Part shown: positions 23,870 to 36,054 of the stretch, one piece after another | How the letters are laid out: each line of letters opens with the position of its first letter | Numbering within the stretch: position 1 is the first letter of the stretch | Assembly: GCA_028583605.1 (NCBI GenBank) | Contig: CM053337.1 | Span: forward strand, 18,578,694 to 18,642,693 | Reading direction: 5' to 3' | DNA length: 64,000 nt | From: Dastarcus helophoroides | Lineage: Eukaryota; Arthropoda; Insecta; Coleoptera; Bothrideridae | Notes under the pieces: generated by a model | What the model was told of the DNA's origin: nothing | Seen by the model: the letters and a program-made list of their open reading frames with translations, nothing else | Databases searched by the model: none | Translations under genes and position numbers: made by a program

Positions 23870-23970
23870 TGAAATACAAATTTTGTCCCCTGAAACCAAA
23901 AAGATTAAAAAACACAACAAAGGTTGCTCCAACGCCCTTCGATAGCTAAGCTATCGTCTTCAGAGAGATA
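23870..23970 (-). mobile_element. Hammerhead-like element, copy 4
   Basis: 101-bp single-arm copy flanked by the exact 9-bp direct repeat CTAAGATAT (23861-23869 and 23971-23979). On the minus strand it reads CTCTCTGAAGACGATAGC, then GCGTTGGAGCAACC, TTGGTTTCAGGGGAC and a CAAAATTTGTATTTCA end. GAAA of the core is changed to GAAG in this copy, so the fold is probably inactive here. Confidence 0.8.
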
Positions 23971-23979
23971 CTAAGATAT

Positions 23980-24480
23980 GTTTTCATATTTTGTGGGTGA
24001 GAGTTTCAAATTTTTGGGGATGAAAAGTATTTTTGGAAAGGAATTTTCATATAATTAAAACGATTTCCTATTTTTTAGATAACTTTGTCTTATTTTTACC
24101 TGTGATTTTATTATTTTTCAAATGAGAATTTCATATTTCTGACCTCATTTTGAATAGTTACCCAATTCAATTTTAAAGTATGGTTCCATTATCTTAAAAC
24201 CTTGTAGGCAAGATATGGCAAATTTTTGGGAAAAATTCGAAGCCATGGGAAAGAAAACAAAAATTTGTGAGCAATTTTGAACTTTCGAAAAAATTTAAAC
24301 TTCTGCGAAATAGTCGAACTTTTGGGAAAAATTGGGACTCAGGAGTTTGAATTTTTGGGAAAAAATCGTACTCAGGAGTGCTACTTTTTGGAAGAAATTC
24401 GAAATTCTGAAAAAGAATAAAATTTCTGAACAATTTCAAATTTTGTAAAAATTCGCAATTCCAATTCGAAATTTAAATTT
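23980..24480 (-). repeat. Decayed family A/B units and short reversed 19-bp array
   Basis: Up to about 24150 there are scattered TTTCATATTTCTGA relics. From 24194 to 24440 there are diverged units of the type GGGAAAAATTCGAACTTTTG, the reverse complement of the 19-bp minisatellite. The 81-codon frame here is repeat-derived. Confidence 0.55.
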
Positions 24481-25500
24481 CGAGGTTAAAATAAAAATTA
24501 CGATCGACTTTTTTTGGTAAATTGAATCGATGAAAAATAAATGTTAGATGTTATTAAAAGTCGACATAGATCTTCCCTAATTTCTAATGTAATATTTAAT
24601 GAAAAAAAAAAAACCTTCGTTCCTCCGTTGCATCTTCCAAATAGCCGGACGAGTAAATCTAATTTATTCGAGCAGAAAAACACGAAAACCATCGTCTGCG
24701 GTCATAATATTTATTATTTATTTACGTATGCACGGCTTCCAGCAAGCTAATTTAGAGATACACTTTTTTACGGCGAGATGGGGCCAAAATTTATGATGTC
24801 CGCTCATTATTAATGCAACATTAAGTGTGGAATAACGGTGGGACATTGAAAGATCTAGTGGTTTTCGATATGGATTTTTTATCAGTTTCAGAATGCGGCG
24901 TATGAGGCAAGAAAATTCATTACAGTTTGGACTGGCACCGTTCGGATTATTGCGAGGTTTTCGGCTTGAAAAATAATCTGTTATTTAGATTTATGCCTCT
25001 CGATGTTGTGATAAATGGTACTTGTCGACCGTAATTCATCATAAGATTTAAACTTTGGTATACTTAGATGCATATCGTTTGAATAAATTAGTATTTTATA
25101 ACTTCGGTTGGTTGTAAAAGATAGTTTAATTCATTTTAAATTCTTGACTAGTTTGAAACATTTTAAATCGAATAGATAACGAATTATTATGTCTTAATTC
25201 CCTAGGAATTCAAAATTGGCTTTTTGAGAAAAAAAACATTAAAAAAAATTAATAGCTAAGTCTCTGCGAAAGCAGGGGGTAAAAGTGAAACCAGTCGATT
25301 CGATTTGATTGGTTATCCATTAATCAACATCTGTACAGCCATGAAATATATCTTCTATTTAGAAAATGTTCAGTTTGCCTAACAAGATATATCGCTTTCC
25401 AATTTAAATTCCACTAGAACCTCCATAGTTTAATCAAATTTACCATTTATCCCTGGAATAAAAAATATTAATTATATTATCAGCCCTTGGGTAATGACAC
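24481..25500. other. Low-copy island, no gene seen
   Basis: Non-repetitive, balanced sequence (for example 24640-24960). Frames of 64-69 codons on both strands overlap without domain similarity that I can recognise. It could be conserved non-coding DNA; nothing more specific can be supported. Confidence 0.35.
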
Positions 25501-26230
25501 CTATAAAAAACTAAAACTTGCGAAACTTTCATATTCAAAAAAGTCGAAATTTTGGAAAGTCAAGCTTAAAAAAAAATTGGGAAGTCCATAAAAAATAAGA
25601 TATTTGAACTTTGAACTGAGAATAATAAAAACATGGTCAACATTTTGCGTAAAAAGCGGAACAGTTTTATTTACAAATTTCGATTATTTTTTCGAAATTC
25701 CAATCATTAATATGCGATAGATTCAAATTTTCATTTTATACTTGAAATGTTGAATTAAGTCGAACTTTCAAGAGTCCAAGAAATTAAAATTATGGAAAAT
25801 GTTGAAATATTCAGAAAAACAGGAATTTTTGAGTGAAATCTTAATGTATCAACAATTTTAAATTAGTTTAAACTTGAAAGATTAACGTTGAAATTTCGAG
25901 AATAATGTCAAATTTCCAAAAATTCGAATTTTCAAGTTTCTAAATTCAAACTACATTTAAATTTAAATTTGTAATATTGAGAAAAAATAGTCGAAATGTG
26001 CAGAATAAACTAGAACAACAAGAAAAAGTATCTATGGTAAAAAATAAAAATATGGTTTATAAAGAAAACAGTCGAAATTTTTGAGGGGAAATCGAAATTT
26101 AAAATTCAAAATTATTGCGAAATAAACAAGAATTTAAAACAATCTATTATATTAAAAATTTCTCTCAGTATTTTGAATTATTTACAGAATTCGAAATGGT
26201 TTATAAAATGTTGATTTTTCCGAAATTTCA
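25501..26230. repeat. AT-rich decayed minisatellite flank
   Basis: Irregular AATTTCGAAATTTTG-type motifs without fixed period, interpreted as an old, mutated margin of the 19-bp array that follows. Confidence 0.35.
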
Positions 26231-27850
26231 AACTTTTTCAAAAAATTTGAATATTTCCCACAACTGGCGAAGAAAAAATCCATAAAATATGAATGAAAAT
26301 TTTCCACAAGTTCAAAATTCTCGCAGAACTTAAAAATTTCCCAAAAGTTCGAATTTCCATCAAAAGTTATAATTTTCCCTAAAAGTTGGATAAATGTTTA
26401 AATTTTTCCCAAAGGTTCGAATTTTTCCCAAGAGTTCAATATTTTTGCCATAAGTTCAAAATTTTCCCAAAAATTCAAATTTTTCCCAAACGTCCGAAAT
26501 TTTCCCAGAAGTTAAAAATGTTTGCAGAAGTTTGAATATATCTCATAGGTTCAAATTTTTCCCAAAAGTCCGAAAATTTCCCAAAAGTTCGAAATTTTCC
26601 CAAGAGTTCAAAAATTTTCAAGGAAATTCGAATTTTTCCCAAAAGTTCAAATTTTTCCCAAACGTCCGAAATTTTCCCAAAAGTTAAAAATTTTTGCAGA
26701 AATTTGAATATATTTCATAGGTTCAAATTTTTCCCAAAAGTTCGAAAATTTCCCAAAAGTTCGAAAATTTCCCAAAAGTTCGAAATTTTCTCAAGAGTTC
26801 AAAAATTTTTAAGGAAATTCGAATTTTTTCCAAAAGTTCAAATTTTTCCCAAACGTCCGAAATTTTTCCAAAAGTTAAAAATTTTTGCAGAAGTTTGAAT
26901 ATATCTCAGGTTCGAATTCTTTCCAGAACTTCAAAATTTTCCAAAAGTTCGAATTTCCACCAAAAGTTCTAATTTTTTCGAAAAGTTTTAATTCTCCCTA
27001 AAAGTTGGCTACATGTTTAAATTTTTCCCAAAAGTTCGAATTTTTCCCAAGTGTTCAAAATTTTCCCAGAAATTCAAAATTTTCCCAAAGGTTCGAAAAT
27101 TTCCCAAAAGTTAGTAAATTTCCCAAATTTGGAATTTTCCCAAGAGTTCAAAATTTTCCGGGAAATCCAAATTTTTTCCAAAAGTTCGAAATTTTTCCAA
27201 GAGTTCAAAATTTTTCCATAAATCAAAATTTTCCCAGAAATTCAAATTTTTCCCAAAAGTTCTTAATTTTCCTGAGAATTTTAAATTTTTGCCATGAGTT
27301 CAAAATTTTCCCAGAAATTCAAATACTTCCCAAAAGTTCGAAATTTTTCCAAGAATTTAAAATTTTTACCAAAAATTGACATTTTTCTCGAACGTCCGAA
27401 ATTTTCCCAGAAATTCAAATTTTTCCCAAAAGTTCGAAATTTTCCTGAGAATTTTAAATTTTTGCCATGAGTTCAAAATTTTCCCAGAAATTCAAATACT
27501 TCCCAAAAGTTCGAAATTTTTCCAAGAATTTAAAATTTTTACCAAAAATTGACATTTTTCTCGAACGTCCGAAATTTTCCCAAAAGTGAAACATTTTTGC
27601 AGAAGTTTGAATATATCTCATAGGTTAGAATTTTTTCCAGAACTTCGGAATTTTCCGAAGAGTTCAACATTTTTCCATGAGTTCAAAATTTTCCCAGAAA
27701 CTTAAATTTTTCCCAAAAGTTAGAAAATTTCCCAAAAGTTCGAAATTTTAGCAAGAGTTCAAAATTTTCCCAGAAATTCAAATGTTTCCCAATAGTTCGA
27801 AATTTTCCAAAGAGTTTAAAATTTTTCAAAGTTTAAAATTTTCTTAAAAA
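26231..27850 (+). repeat. 19-bp minisatellite, plus polarity
   Basis: Units of the type AAGTTCGAATTTTTCCCAAA, with variants (TTCGAAAATTTCCC, GTCCGAAATTTTCCC). Blocks of about 235 bp (26430-26660 and 26660-26900) and about 190 bp (27240-27420 and 27420-27600) are duplicated nearly exactly. Homologous to the array at 9511-14430. Confidence 0.8.
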
Positions 27851-28795
27851 TTTACAAAATTCGTACTCTTGGAAAAAGTTTGAACTTTTGGAAAATATTT
27901 TGGAACTTTTGGGAAAAATTCGAACTATTGAGAAAAATTTGAGTTTCTAACCCAATTTTAAATGTTTGGAAATATTTTGAACTTATGAAAAAATGTTGAA
28001 CTTTTGGAAATAATTCATACTTTTGGGAAAAATTAAAATTTGAAAAAATTTAGAAATTCTGAATTTTTAAGAAAAATTTGAACTCCTGGGAAAATTTTAA
28101 ACTTTTGGGGAAAATTCGAACTCTCGGGAAAAATTTGAACTTTTGGGGAAAATGCGAACTTTTGGGAAAAATGAAAAATTGATAAAATTTTATAACTTTT
28201 GAAAAATATAAAAATAAATATTTTGGAATTTTTGGGAAATATTCGAACTATTGAAAAAAATTTCAGTTTCTAACCAAATTTTAAATGTTTGACAAAATTT
28301 TGAACTCATGAAAAAATGTTGAACTTTTGGGAAGAATTCAACTTTGAGGAAAAATTAAAATTTGGAAAAATCTAGAAATTCTGAAAAATATTTGAATTTT
28401 TAAGAAAAATTCGAACTCTCGCGAAAATTTTAAACTTTTGGGAAGAATTCAAACTTTTGGGTAAAATTCAAACTTTTGAGAAACATTCAAATTTGGAAAA
28501 ATTGAAAAATTATGAAAAATATTTGAATTTTTAAGAAAAATTTGAACTCTCGCGAAAATTTAAAACTTTTGGGAAGAATTCAAACTTTTGGGCAAAATTC
28601 AAACTTTTGAGAAACATTTAAATTTGAAAAAATTTAGAAATTTTGAAAAATATTTGAATTTTTAAGAAAAATTCGAACTCTTAGGAAAATTTTAAACTTT
28701 TGGGAAAAATTCAGACTTTTGGGAAAAATTTGAACTTTTGGGAAAAATTTGAACTTTTTGGGAAAATGCTAACTTTTGGGAAAAATTTAAAATTA
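27851..28795 (-). repeat. 19-bp minisatellite, minus polarity
   Basis: From about 27860 every unit is reversed (AACTTTTGGGAAAAATTCGA). Three internal blocks of about 120 bp (28400-28760), each with GAAATTTTGAAAAATATTTG-like sequence, are near-copies. With the preceding array this forms a head-to-head pair. The array abuts the 16-bp satellite at about 28800. Confidence 0.8.
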
Positions 28796-28800
28796 ATAAA

Positions 28801-29365
28801 ATGACCTTGACCACACCTGACCTTGACCGGTTGTGACCTTGACCATACATAACTTTGACCGTACTTGACCTTGATCACCCGTGTCCTTGACCATACCTGA
28901 CCTTGACCACCCGTGACCTTGACCACACATGACCTTGGCCACATAATACCTTGACCACACATCACTTTACCGTGCGTGACCTTGATCACCCGTGTCCTTG
29001 ACCGTACCTGACCTTGACCACTCGTAACTTTGACCACACATGACCTTGACCACATATGACCTTGACCATACATGACCTTGACCGTATATGACCTTTACCA
29101 TAAATGACTGTGACTGTAGGTGACCTTAATCACAGGTGTCCTTGACCGTACCTGACCTAGACCACCCGTGACTTTGACCACACATGACTTGCCGCTATGA
29201 GCTTGACCAGACATGACGCTTGATCATGACCTTGACCACCCATGACCTTGACCATACATGACCTTGGCCACATAATACCTTGACCACACATGACCTTGAC
29301 CACACATGACCTTGACCACACATGACCTTGACCACACATGACCTTGACCACACCTGACCTTGACC
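28801..29365 (-). repeat. 16-bp satellite, degenerate left margin
   Basis: Units related to TGACCTTGACCACACA but with frequent substitutions (ACCCG, ATACC, GTACT, TTGATCACC) and a few indels. Unit pairs such as TTGATCACCCGTGTCCTTGA recur (28872, 28982, and in diverged form near 29127), showing an older higher-order arrangement. It grades into the homogeneous array. Confidence 0.85.
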
Positions 29366-32300
29366 GCACATGACCTTGACCACACATGACCTTGACCACA
29401 CATGACCTTGACCACACATGACCTTGACCACACATGACCTTGACCACACATGACCTTGACCACACATGACCTTGACCACACATGACCTTGACCACACATG
29501 ACCTTGACCACACATGACCTTGACCACACATGACCTTGACCACACATGACCTTGACCACACATGACCTTGACCACACATGACCTTGACCACACATGACCT
29601 TGACCACACATGACCTTGACCACACATGACCTTGACCACACATGACCTTGACCACACATGACCTTGACCACACATGACCTTGACCACACATGACCTTGAC
29701 CACACATGACCTTGACCACACATGACCTTGACCACACATGACCTTGACCACACATGACCTTGACCACACATGACCTTGACCACACATGACCTTGACCACA
29801 CATGACCTTGACCACACATGACCTTGACCACACATGACCTTGACCACACATGACCTTGACCACACATGACCTTGACCACACATGACCTTGACCACACATG
29901 ACCTTGACCACACATGACCTTGACCACACATGACCTTGACCACACATGACCTTGACCACACATGACCTTGACCACACATGACCTTGACCACACATGACCT
30001 TGACCACACATGACCTTGACCACACATGACCTTGACCACACATGACCTTGACCACACATGACCTTGACCACACATGACCTTGACCACACATGACCTTGAC
30101 CACACATGACCTTGACCACACATGACCTTGACCACACATGACCTTGACCACACATGACCTTGACCACACATGACCTTGACCACACATGACCTTGACCACA
30201 CATGACCTTGACCACACATGACCTTGACCACACATGACCTTGACCACACATGACCTTGACCACACATGACCTTGACCACACATGACCTTGACCACACATG
30301 ACCTTGACCACACATGACCTTGACCACACATGACCTTGACCACACATGACCTTGACCACACATGACCTTGACCACACATGACCTTGACCACACATGACCT
30401 TGACCACACATGACCTTGACCACACATGACCTTGACCACACATGACCTTGACCACACATGACCTTGACCACACATGACCTTGACCACACATGACCTTGAC
30501 CACACATGACCTTGACCACACATGACCTTGACCACACATGACCTTGACCACACATGACCTTGACCACACATGACCTTGACCACACATGACCTTGACCACA
30601 CATGACCTTGACCACACATGACCTTGACCACACATGACCTTGACCACACATGACCTTGACCACACATGACCTTGACCACACATGACCTTGACCACACATG
30701 ACCTTGACCACACATGACCTTGACCACACATGACCTTGACCACACATGACCTTGACCACACATGACCTTGACCACACATGACCTTGACCACACATGACCT
30801 TGACCACACATGACCTTGACCACACATGACCTTGACCACACATGACCTTGACCACACATGACCTTGACCACACATGACCTTGACCACACATGACCTTGAC
30901 CACACATGACCTTGACCACACATGACCTTGACCACACATGACCTTGACCACACATGACCTTGACCACACATGACCTTGACCACACATGACCTTGACCACA
31001 CATGACCTTGACCACACATGACCTTGACCACACATGACCTTGACCACACATGACCTTGACCACACATGACCTTGACCACACATGACCTTGACCACACATG
31101 ACCTTGACCACACATGACCTTGACCACACATGACCTTGACCACACATGACCTTGACCACACATGACCTTGACCACACATGACCTTGACCACACATGACCT
31201 TGACCACACATGACCTTGACCACACATGACCTTGACCACACATGACCTTGACCACACATGACCTTGACCACACATGACCTTGACCACACATGACCTTGAC
31301 CACACATGACCTTGACCACACATGACCTTGACCACACATGACCTTGACCACACATGACCTTGACCACACATGACCTTGACCACACATGACCTTGACCACA
31401 CATGACCTTGACCACACATGACCTTGACCACACATGACCTTGACCACACATGACCTTGACCACACATGACCTTGACCACACATGACCTTGACCACACATG
31501 ACCTTGACCACACATGACCTTGACCACACATGACCTTGACCACACATGACCTTGACCACACATGACCTTGACCACACATGACCTTGACCACACATGACCT
31601 TGACCACACATGACCTTGACCACACATGACCTTGACCACACATGACCTTGACCACACATGACCTTGACCACACATGACCTTGACCACACATGACCTTGAC
31701 CACACATGACCTTGACCACACATGACCTTGACCACACATGACCTTGACCACACATGACCTTGACCACACATGACCTTGACCACACATGACCTTGACCACA
31801 CATGACCTTGACCACACATGACCTTGACCACACATGACCTTGACCACACATGACCTTGACCACACATGACCTTGACCACACATGACCTTGACCACACATG
31901 ACCTTGACCACACATGACCTTGACCACACATGACCTTGACCACACATGACCTTGACCACACATGACCTTGACCACACATGACCTTGACCACACATGACCT
32001 TGACCACACATGACCTTGACCACACATGACCTTGACCACACATGACCTTGACCACACATGACCTTGACCACACATGACCTTGACCACACATGACCTTGAC
32101 CACACATGACCTTGACCACACATGACCTTGACCACACATGACCTTGACCACACATGACCTTGACCACACATGACCTTGACCACACATGACCTTGACCACA
32201 CATGACCTTGACCACACATGACCTTGACCACACATGACCTTGACCACACATGACCTTGACCACACATGACCTTGACCACACATGACCTTGACCACACATG

Positions 32301-33410
32301 ACCTTGACCACACATGACCTTGACCACACATGACCTTGACCACACATGACCTTGACCACACATGACCTTGACCACACATGACCTTGACCACACATGACCT
32401 TGACCACACATGACCTTGACCACACATGACCTTGACCACACATGACCTTGACCACACATGACCTTGACCACACATGACCTTGACCACACATGACCTTGAC
32501 CACACATGACCTTGACCACACATGACCTTGACCACACATGACCTTGACCACACATGACCTTGACCACACATGACCTTGACCACACATGACCTTGACCACA
32601 CATGACCTTGACCACACATGACCTTGACCACACATGACCTTGACCACACATGACCTTGACCACACATGACCTTGACCACACATGACCTTGACCACACATG
32701 ACCTTGACCACACATGACCTTGACCACACATGACCTTGACCACACATGACCTTGACCACACATGACCTTGACCACACATGACCTTGACCACACATGACCT
32801 TGACCACACATGACCTTGACCACACATGACCTTGACCACACATGACCTTGACCACACATGACCTTGACCACACATGACCTTGACCACACATGACCTTGAC
32901 CACACATGACCTTGACCACACATGACCTTGACCACACATGACCTTGACCACACATGACCTTGACCACACATGACCTTGACCACACATGACCTTGACCACA
33001 CATGACCTTGACCACACATGACCTTGACCACACATGACCTTGACCACACATGACCTTGACCACACATGACCTTGACCACACATGACCTTGACCACACATG
33101 ACCTTGACCACACATGACCTTGACCACACATGACCTTGACCACACATGACCTTGACCACACATGACCTTGACCACACATGACCTTGACCACACATGACCT
33201 TGACCACACATGACCTTGACCACACATGACCTTGACCACACATGACCTTGACCACACATGACCTTGACCACACATGACCTTGACCACACATGACCTTGAC
33301 CACACATGACCTTGACCACACATGACCTTGACCACACATGACCTTGACCACACATGACCTTGACCACACATGACCTTGACCACACATGACCTTGACCACA
33401 CATGACCTTG
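29366..33410 (-). repeat. Homogeneous 16-bp satellite, about 253 units
   Basis: ACCTTGACCACACATG repeated for about 4,045 bp; I saw no variant unit on reading through it. On the minus strand each unit contains TCAAGGTCA, the extended half-site recognised by NR5A/FTZ-F1-type and ERR-type nuclear receptors, in the arrangement TGGTCAAGGTCA. Because 16 is not a multiple of three and the unit lacks minus-strand stop codons, all three minus frames stay open, giving spurious proteins of 1391, 1402 and 1414 residues with a 16-residue period. The right edge at 33410 is abrupt. Copy number may be affected by assembly. Confidence 0.95.
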
Positions 33411-33411
33411 A

Positions 33412-34014
33412 AATTTAATTAACTTTTTTTTTTACTGCAAACTCACTTCCTGAATATTGCGATGTTCTGTATTGCACCTTATGCATATGTCTGTCCAACA
33501 CCGAAACAGTCCAAGAGTTCTCCAATGTTATATGCGTTACTGTTCCATTTTTCAATTATCACGAGCTTGGTAAGTGCAATAGTAATGAGCAAATTCCAAT
33601 GAAAACAATCCGTATACAACACATCAAACGGCCTTCGTAAAAATTGACTTAGCTTACCGCAAGAATTTCACGCAATATCGTTCACAAAAACCTAATTATC
33701 TTAACAAAGGAAGATTATCAGAAGTATTTATGACATTAATTTGGAATTCAAAGTTTAACGCCAATTACGCTGAATGAATGCACTGCTTGGAAGTTAATTA
33801 ATTTTTTTTCTATTAAAATTCTCACTTCCTGAACAATACGATGTCCAGTCTTCTGTATCGCGCCTTATGTATAGGTTTGTCCATCACCAAATCGGTCCGA
33901 GAGTTCTCAATGTTATTGTAAATCTGTCTCATTTTGCGAGTGTCACGAATTTAGTTAGCGCAACATCAACCAGCAAATTCCAATTAAAACAATCCGTGCA
34001 CAACATCAAACGTC
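33412..34014 (+). repeat. Diverged tandem duplication, period ~379 bp
   Basis: 33412-33631 and 33791-34014 are homologous. Shared landmarks include TTAATTAA plus a T-run, CTCACTTCCTGAA, CTGTAT(T/C)GC(A/G)CCTTATG, AAACAATCCGT and CAACA..ACATCAAACG. Identity is moderate with indels. The first copy directly abuts the 16-bp array. An 84-codon frame in the second copy is not conserved in the first. Confidence 0.75.
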
Positions 34015-34035
34015 GAGCTAACAGAGTTCTCGTTA

Positions 34036-35231
34036 TGGACTTTTCATTTCGTGTCACACAACCTAATAAATTTCGGCGTCAGTCGCATTTGTGTTTCGAA
34101 ACCGGGTCCCAGTCCCGCTAGGGTTAAAGGCTGGGACATTAATTTTTGCCAAGAATTCTTACCTGCGTCGCAGCTTCGACTTGTTTCCAATGAATTAATA
34201 AAGTCAGACGAGTCGTTTCCTCGACGAATTATTAAATCAATTATGCGCCTACTCGGGAGAAATGAAAGCCTATTGAGTCTTTAGAATTGCGATAACCTTA
34301 AGTGACTTCTGCTTGCGGATTAGCAAGAGTCTAGTCGACAAATACTGCGGTTTTTTTTTGCGGGAGAAGCATTTATGTTTGGTTTTTATAAAAGAGTTGT
34401 AGTCAACTGGACTCTTCCCCCATCTAATCTATAAGTAGTAGTCATTGTGTAAACTAGAATTTTATAGCGATACAGTTTGTTGTTAAACGTGTCTGCCGCC
34501 TAATGTGAGACTTATGCCCGTAAAAATAATTAACTAAACTCACAGGCCTCATTATCGTGGTAATAATGTGGCTAACGCTTGTTAATTAAAATTACTTTTG
34601 ATGGTAGAAGCGACAGAAACATTCGGACGTTATTCATAAGATTAAATTTATGTTTTTTTTCAACTACTCTTCGTATTCTTGCCACAATTAGTATTTATAT
34701 ATGCCTCGGGTATGTACTTCAAATGAATCCGCTGCGGAGACTCACCATGTAGCTAATTTAAAATTTAGATGGACAATCCGCTGTGTGTAGCTCCTCTAGA
34801 AATGTATTCGTCCATGCGCTCTTCCATAACACATGCACGTGTTGGTATTTATGTTTTAATTATGTATAGATTGGTTAATTCCGTGACTTTTCAATAAATA
34901 TCGATGTCGAGTCCAGTTCTCATCTCACAATCAGTTCGAAAATCATAACATTTGAAATAAAGGACGACAATCATCATTTTTGTGGGCAGAAATCCCTCTA
35001 GATTAAGTATTTCATTTTGTGAGCTAGGAAAAGGCAGAAGACGTATCAGTTTTAACCTTAAATGACTTTGTCAGCGCATCTGCCTAAAGAAAAATCCATG
35101 AAACGAAGTGTTATCTCATTCTTGAGTATCGAAGTTCTAATTCAAGCACCAGAGTCATCAAAACGAAAACGAAATATTAACAGGAAACGGTAAAAACCTG
35201 TGCTCGCGATCAAATTCGAATTCGAGACATG
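34036..35231. other. Low-copy island, no gene seen
   Basis: Non-repetitive sequence of balanced composition. A 7-bp stem (GTCCCAG 34106-34112, CTGGGAC 34131-34137) is visible but has no recognised function. No exon or RNA gene was identified. Confidence 0.35.
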
Positions 35232-35241
35232 AAAACCGTGG

Positions 35242-35330
35242 TTATCTTCAAAAATTGAAACACAGAACTTGTCCCCTGTGTCCCCTGTGTTTCAATTTTT
35301 GAAGATAACCAAGGACCAGTCCGTTCCATC
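35242..35330. mobile_element. Foldback element, short copy 5
   Basis: 89-bp insertion flanked by the exact 10-bp direct repeat AAAACCGTGG (35232-35241 and 35331-35340). It consists of the terminal part of the family in inverted orientation: TTATCTTCAAAAATTGAAAC to ACTTGTCCCC, then CCCCTGTGTTTCAATTTTTG to GACCAGTCCGTTCCATC. The ribozyme-like centre has been lost. Confidence 0.85.
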
Positions 35331-35379
35331 AAAACCGTGGGATTAATATAATCAAGATTCGGACACAATCAAATTTGGA

Positions 35380-35938
35380 TTCGAGCAGCTTTCCTTAAAA
35401 TTTCGAATATTTTTTTCAACATTTTTTCTACAATTTAGAATGTTTCTCAAAATTTTGAATATTCGGATTTATGCAAAATTTGGAAAGCTTTGCAAAAATT
35501 GTATTTTGGTTTAGTTTGGAATGTTTTTTGAAATTTCCTAAATTTTGGAATTATCCCAAATATTTGAAACATTTCCCAAAAAGTTGAATTTTTCCCAAAA
35601 TTTACATAATTTGTCCTCAAAATTTCTGAATGATTTATGATTTCTTAAATTTCTTGAATTTTATAGAAATTTTGAATTTTTATACCAAATATTTCGAATT
35701 TTTACCAAAATTATCGAATTTTACCATAATTTCGAAATATTTTTACCAAACTTTCGAAATTTTCCCCCAAAACAATCCTTGAGAACAGTTTTTTTAAAAT
35801 CGAAATTTTTCCCAAATTTCGGATTTTTCCCCAATTTTTACCAAAATTTCGAATTTTTTCCAAAACTTTAAATTTGTCCTAAAGTTTAGAATTTTTTCCA
35901 ATATTTTGGGATTTTTACTTATTTCTAAATTAATTCCC
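35380..35938 (+). repeat. Diverged minisatellite flank
   Basis: Irregular TTTTTCCCAAAATTTCGAAT-type units, intermediate between the 19-bp and 17-bp families, with substitutions and length changes. No gene. Confidence 0.6.
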
Positions 35939-36004
35939 GCTCTAGCGCAACTTTTGTTGCGTTTTTTAATCTTTCTTGGTTGCAGGGGACAATATTTGTA
36001 TTCC
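35939..36004 (+). mobile_element. Hammerhead-like element fragment, copy 6
   Basis: Starts GCTCTAGCGCAACTTTTGTT, continues TTTAATCTTTCTTGGTTGCA, and ends near GGGGACAATATTTGTATTCC. Only the portion downstream of the ribozyme-like core remains. Flanks AAATTAAT and CCAATTAA give no firm target-site duplication. Confidence 0.7.
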
Positions 36005-36054
36005 AATTAAAGTAATTAGGATTCGGACGCAATCAAATTTAAATCAAGCAGCAT

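Noticed and set aside
29157..33403. Three overlapping minus-strand open frames of 1391-1414 codons
   Set aside because: They translate the same 16-bp repeat in all three frames. The unit simply lacks minus-strand stop codons; there is no domain, signal or start context.
29366..33410. CRISPR-like array
   Set aside because: Units are contiguous with no spacers, and the sequence is eukaryotic in character.
34106..34137. tRNA or attachment-site hairpin GTCCCAG/CTGGGAC
   Set aside because: A single 7-bp stem without cloverleaf arms, CCA or box motifs; no supporting context.
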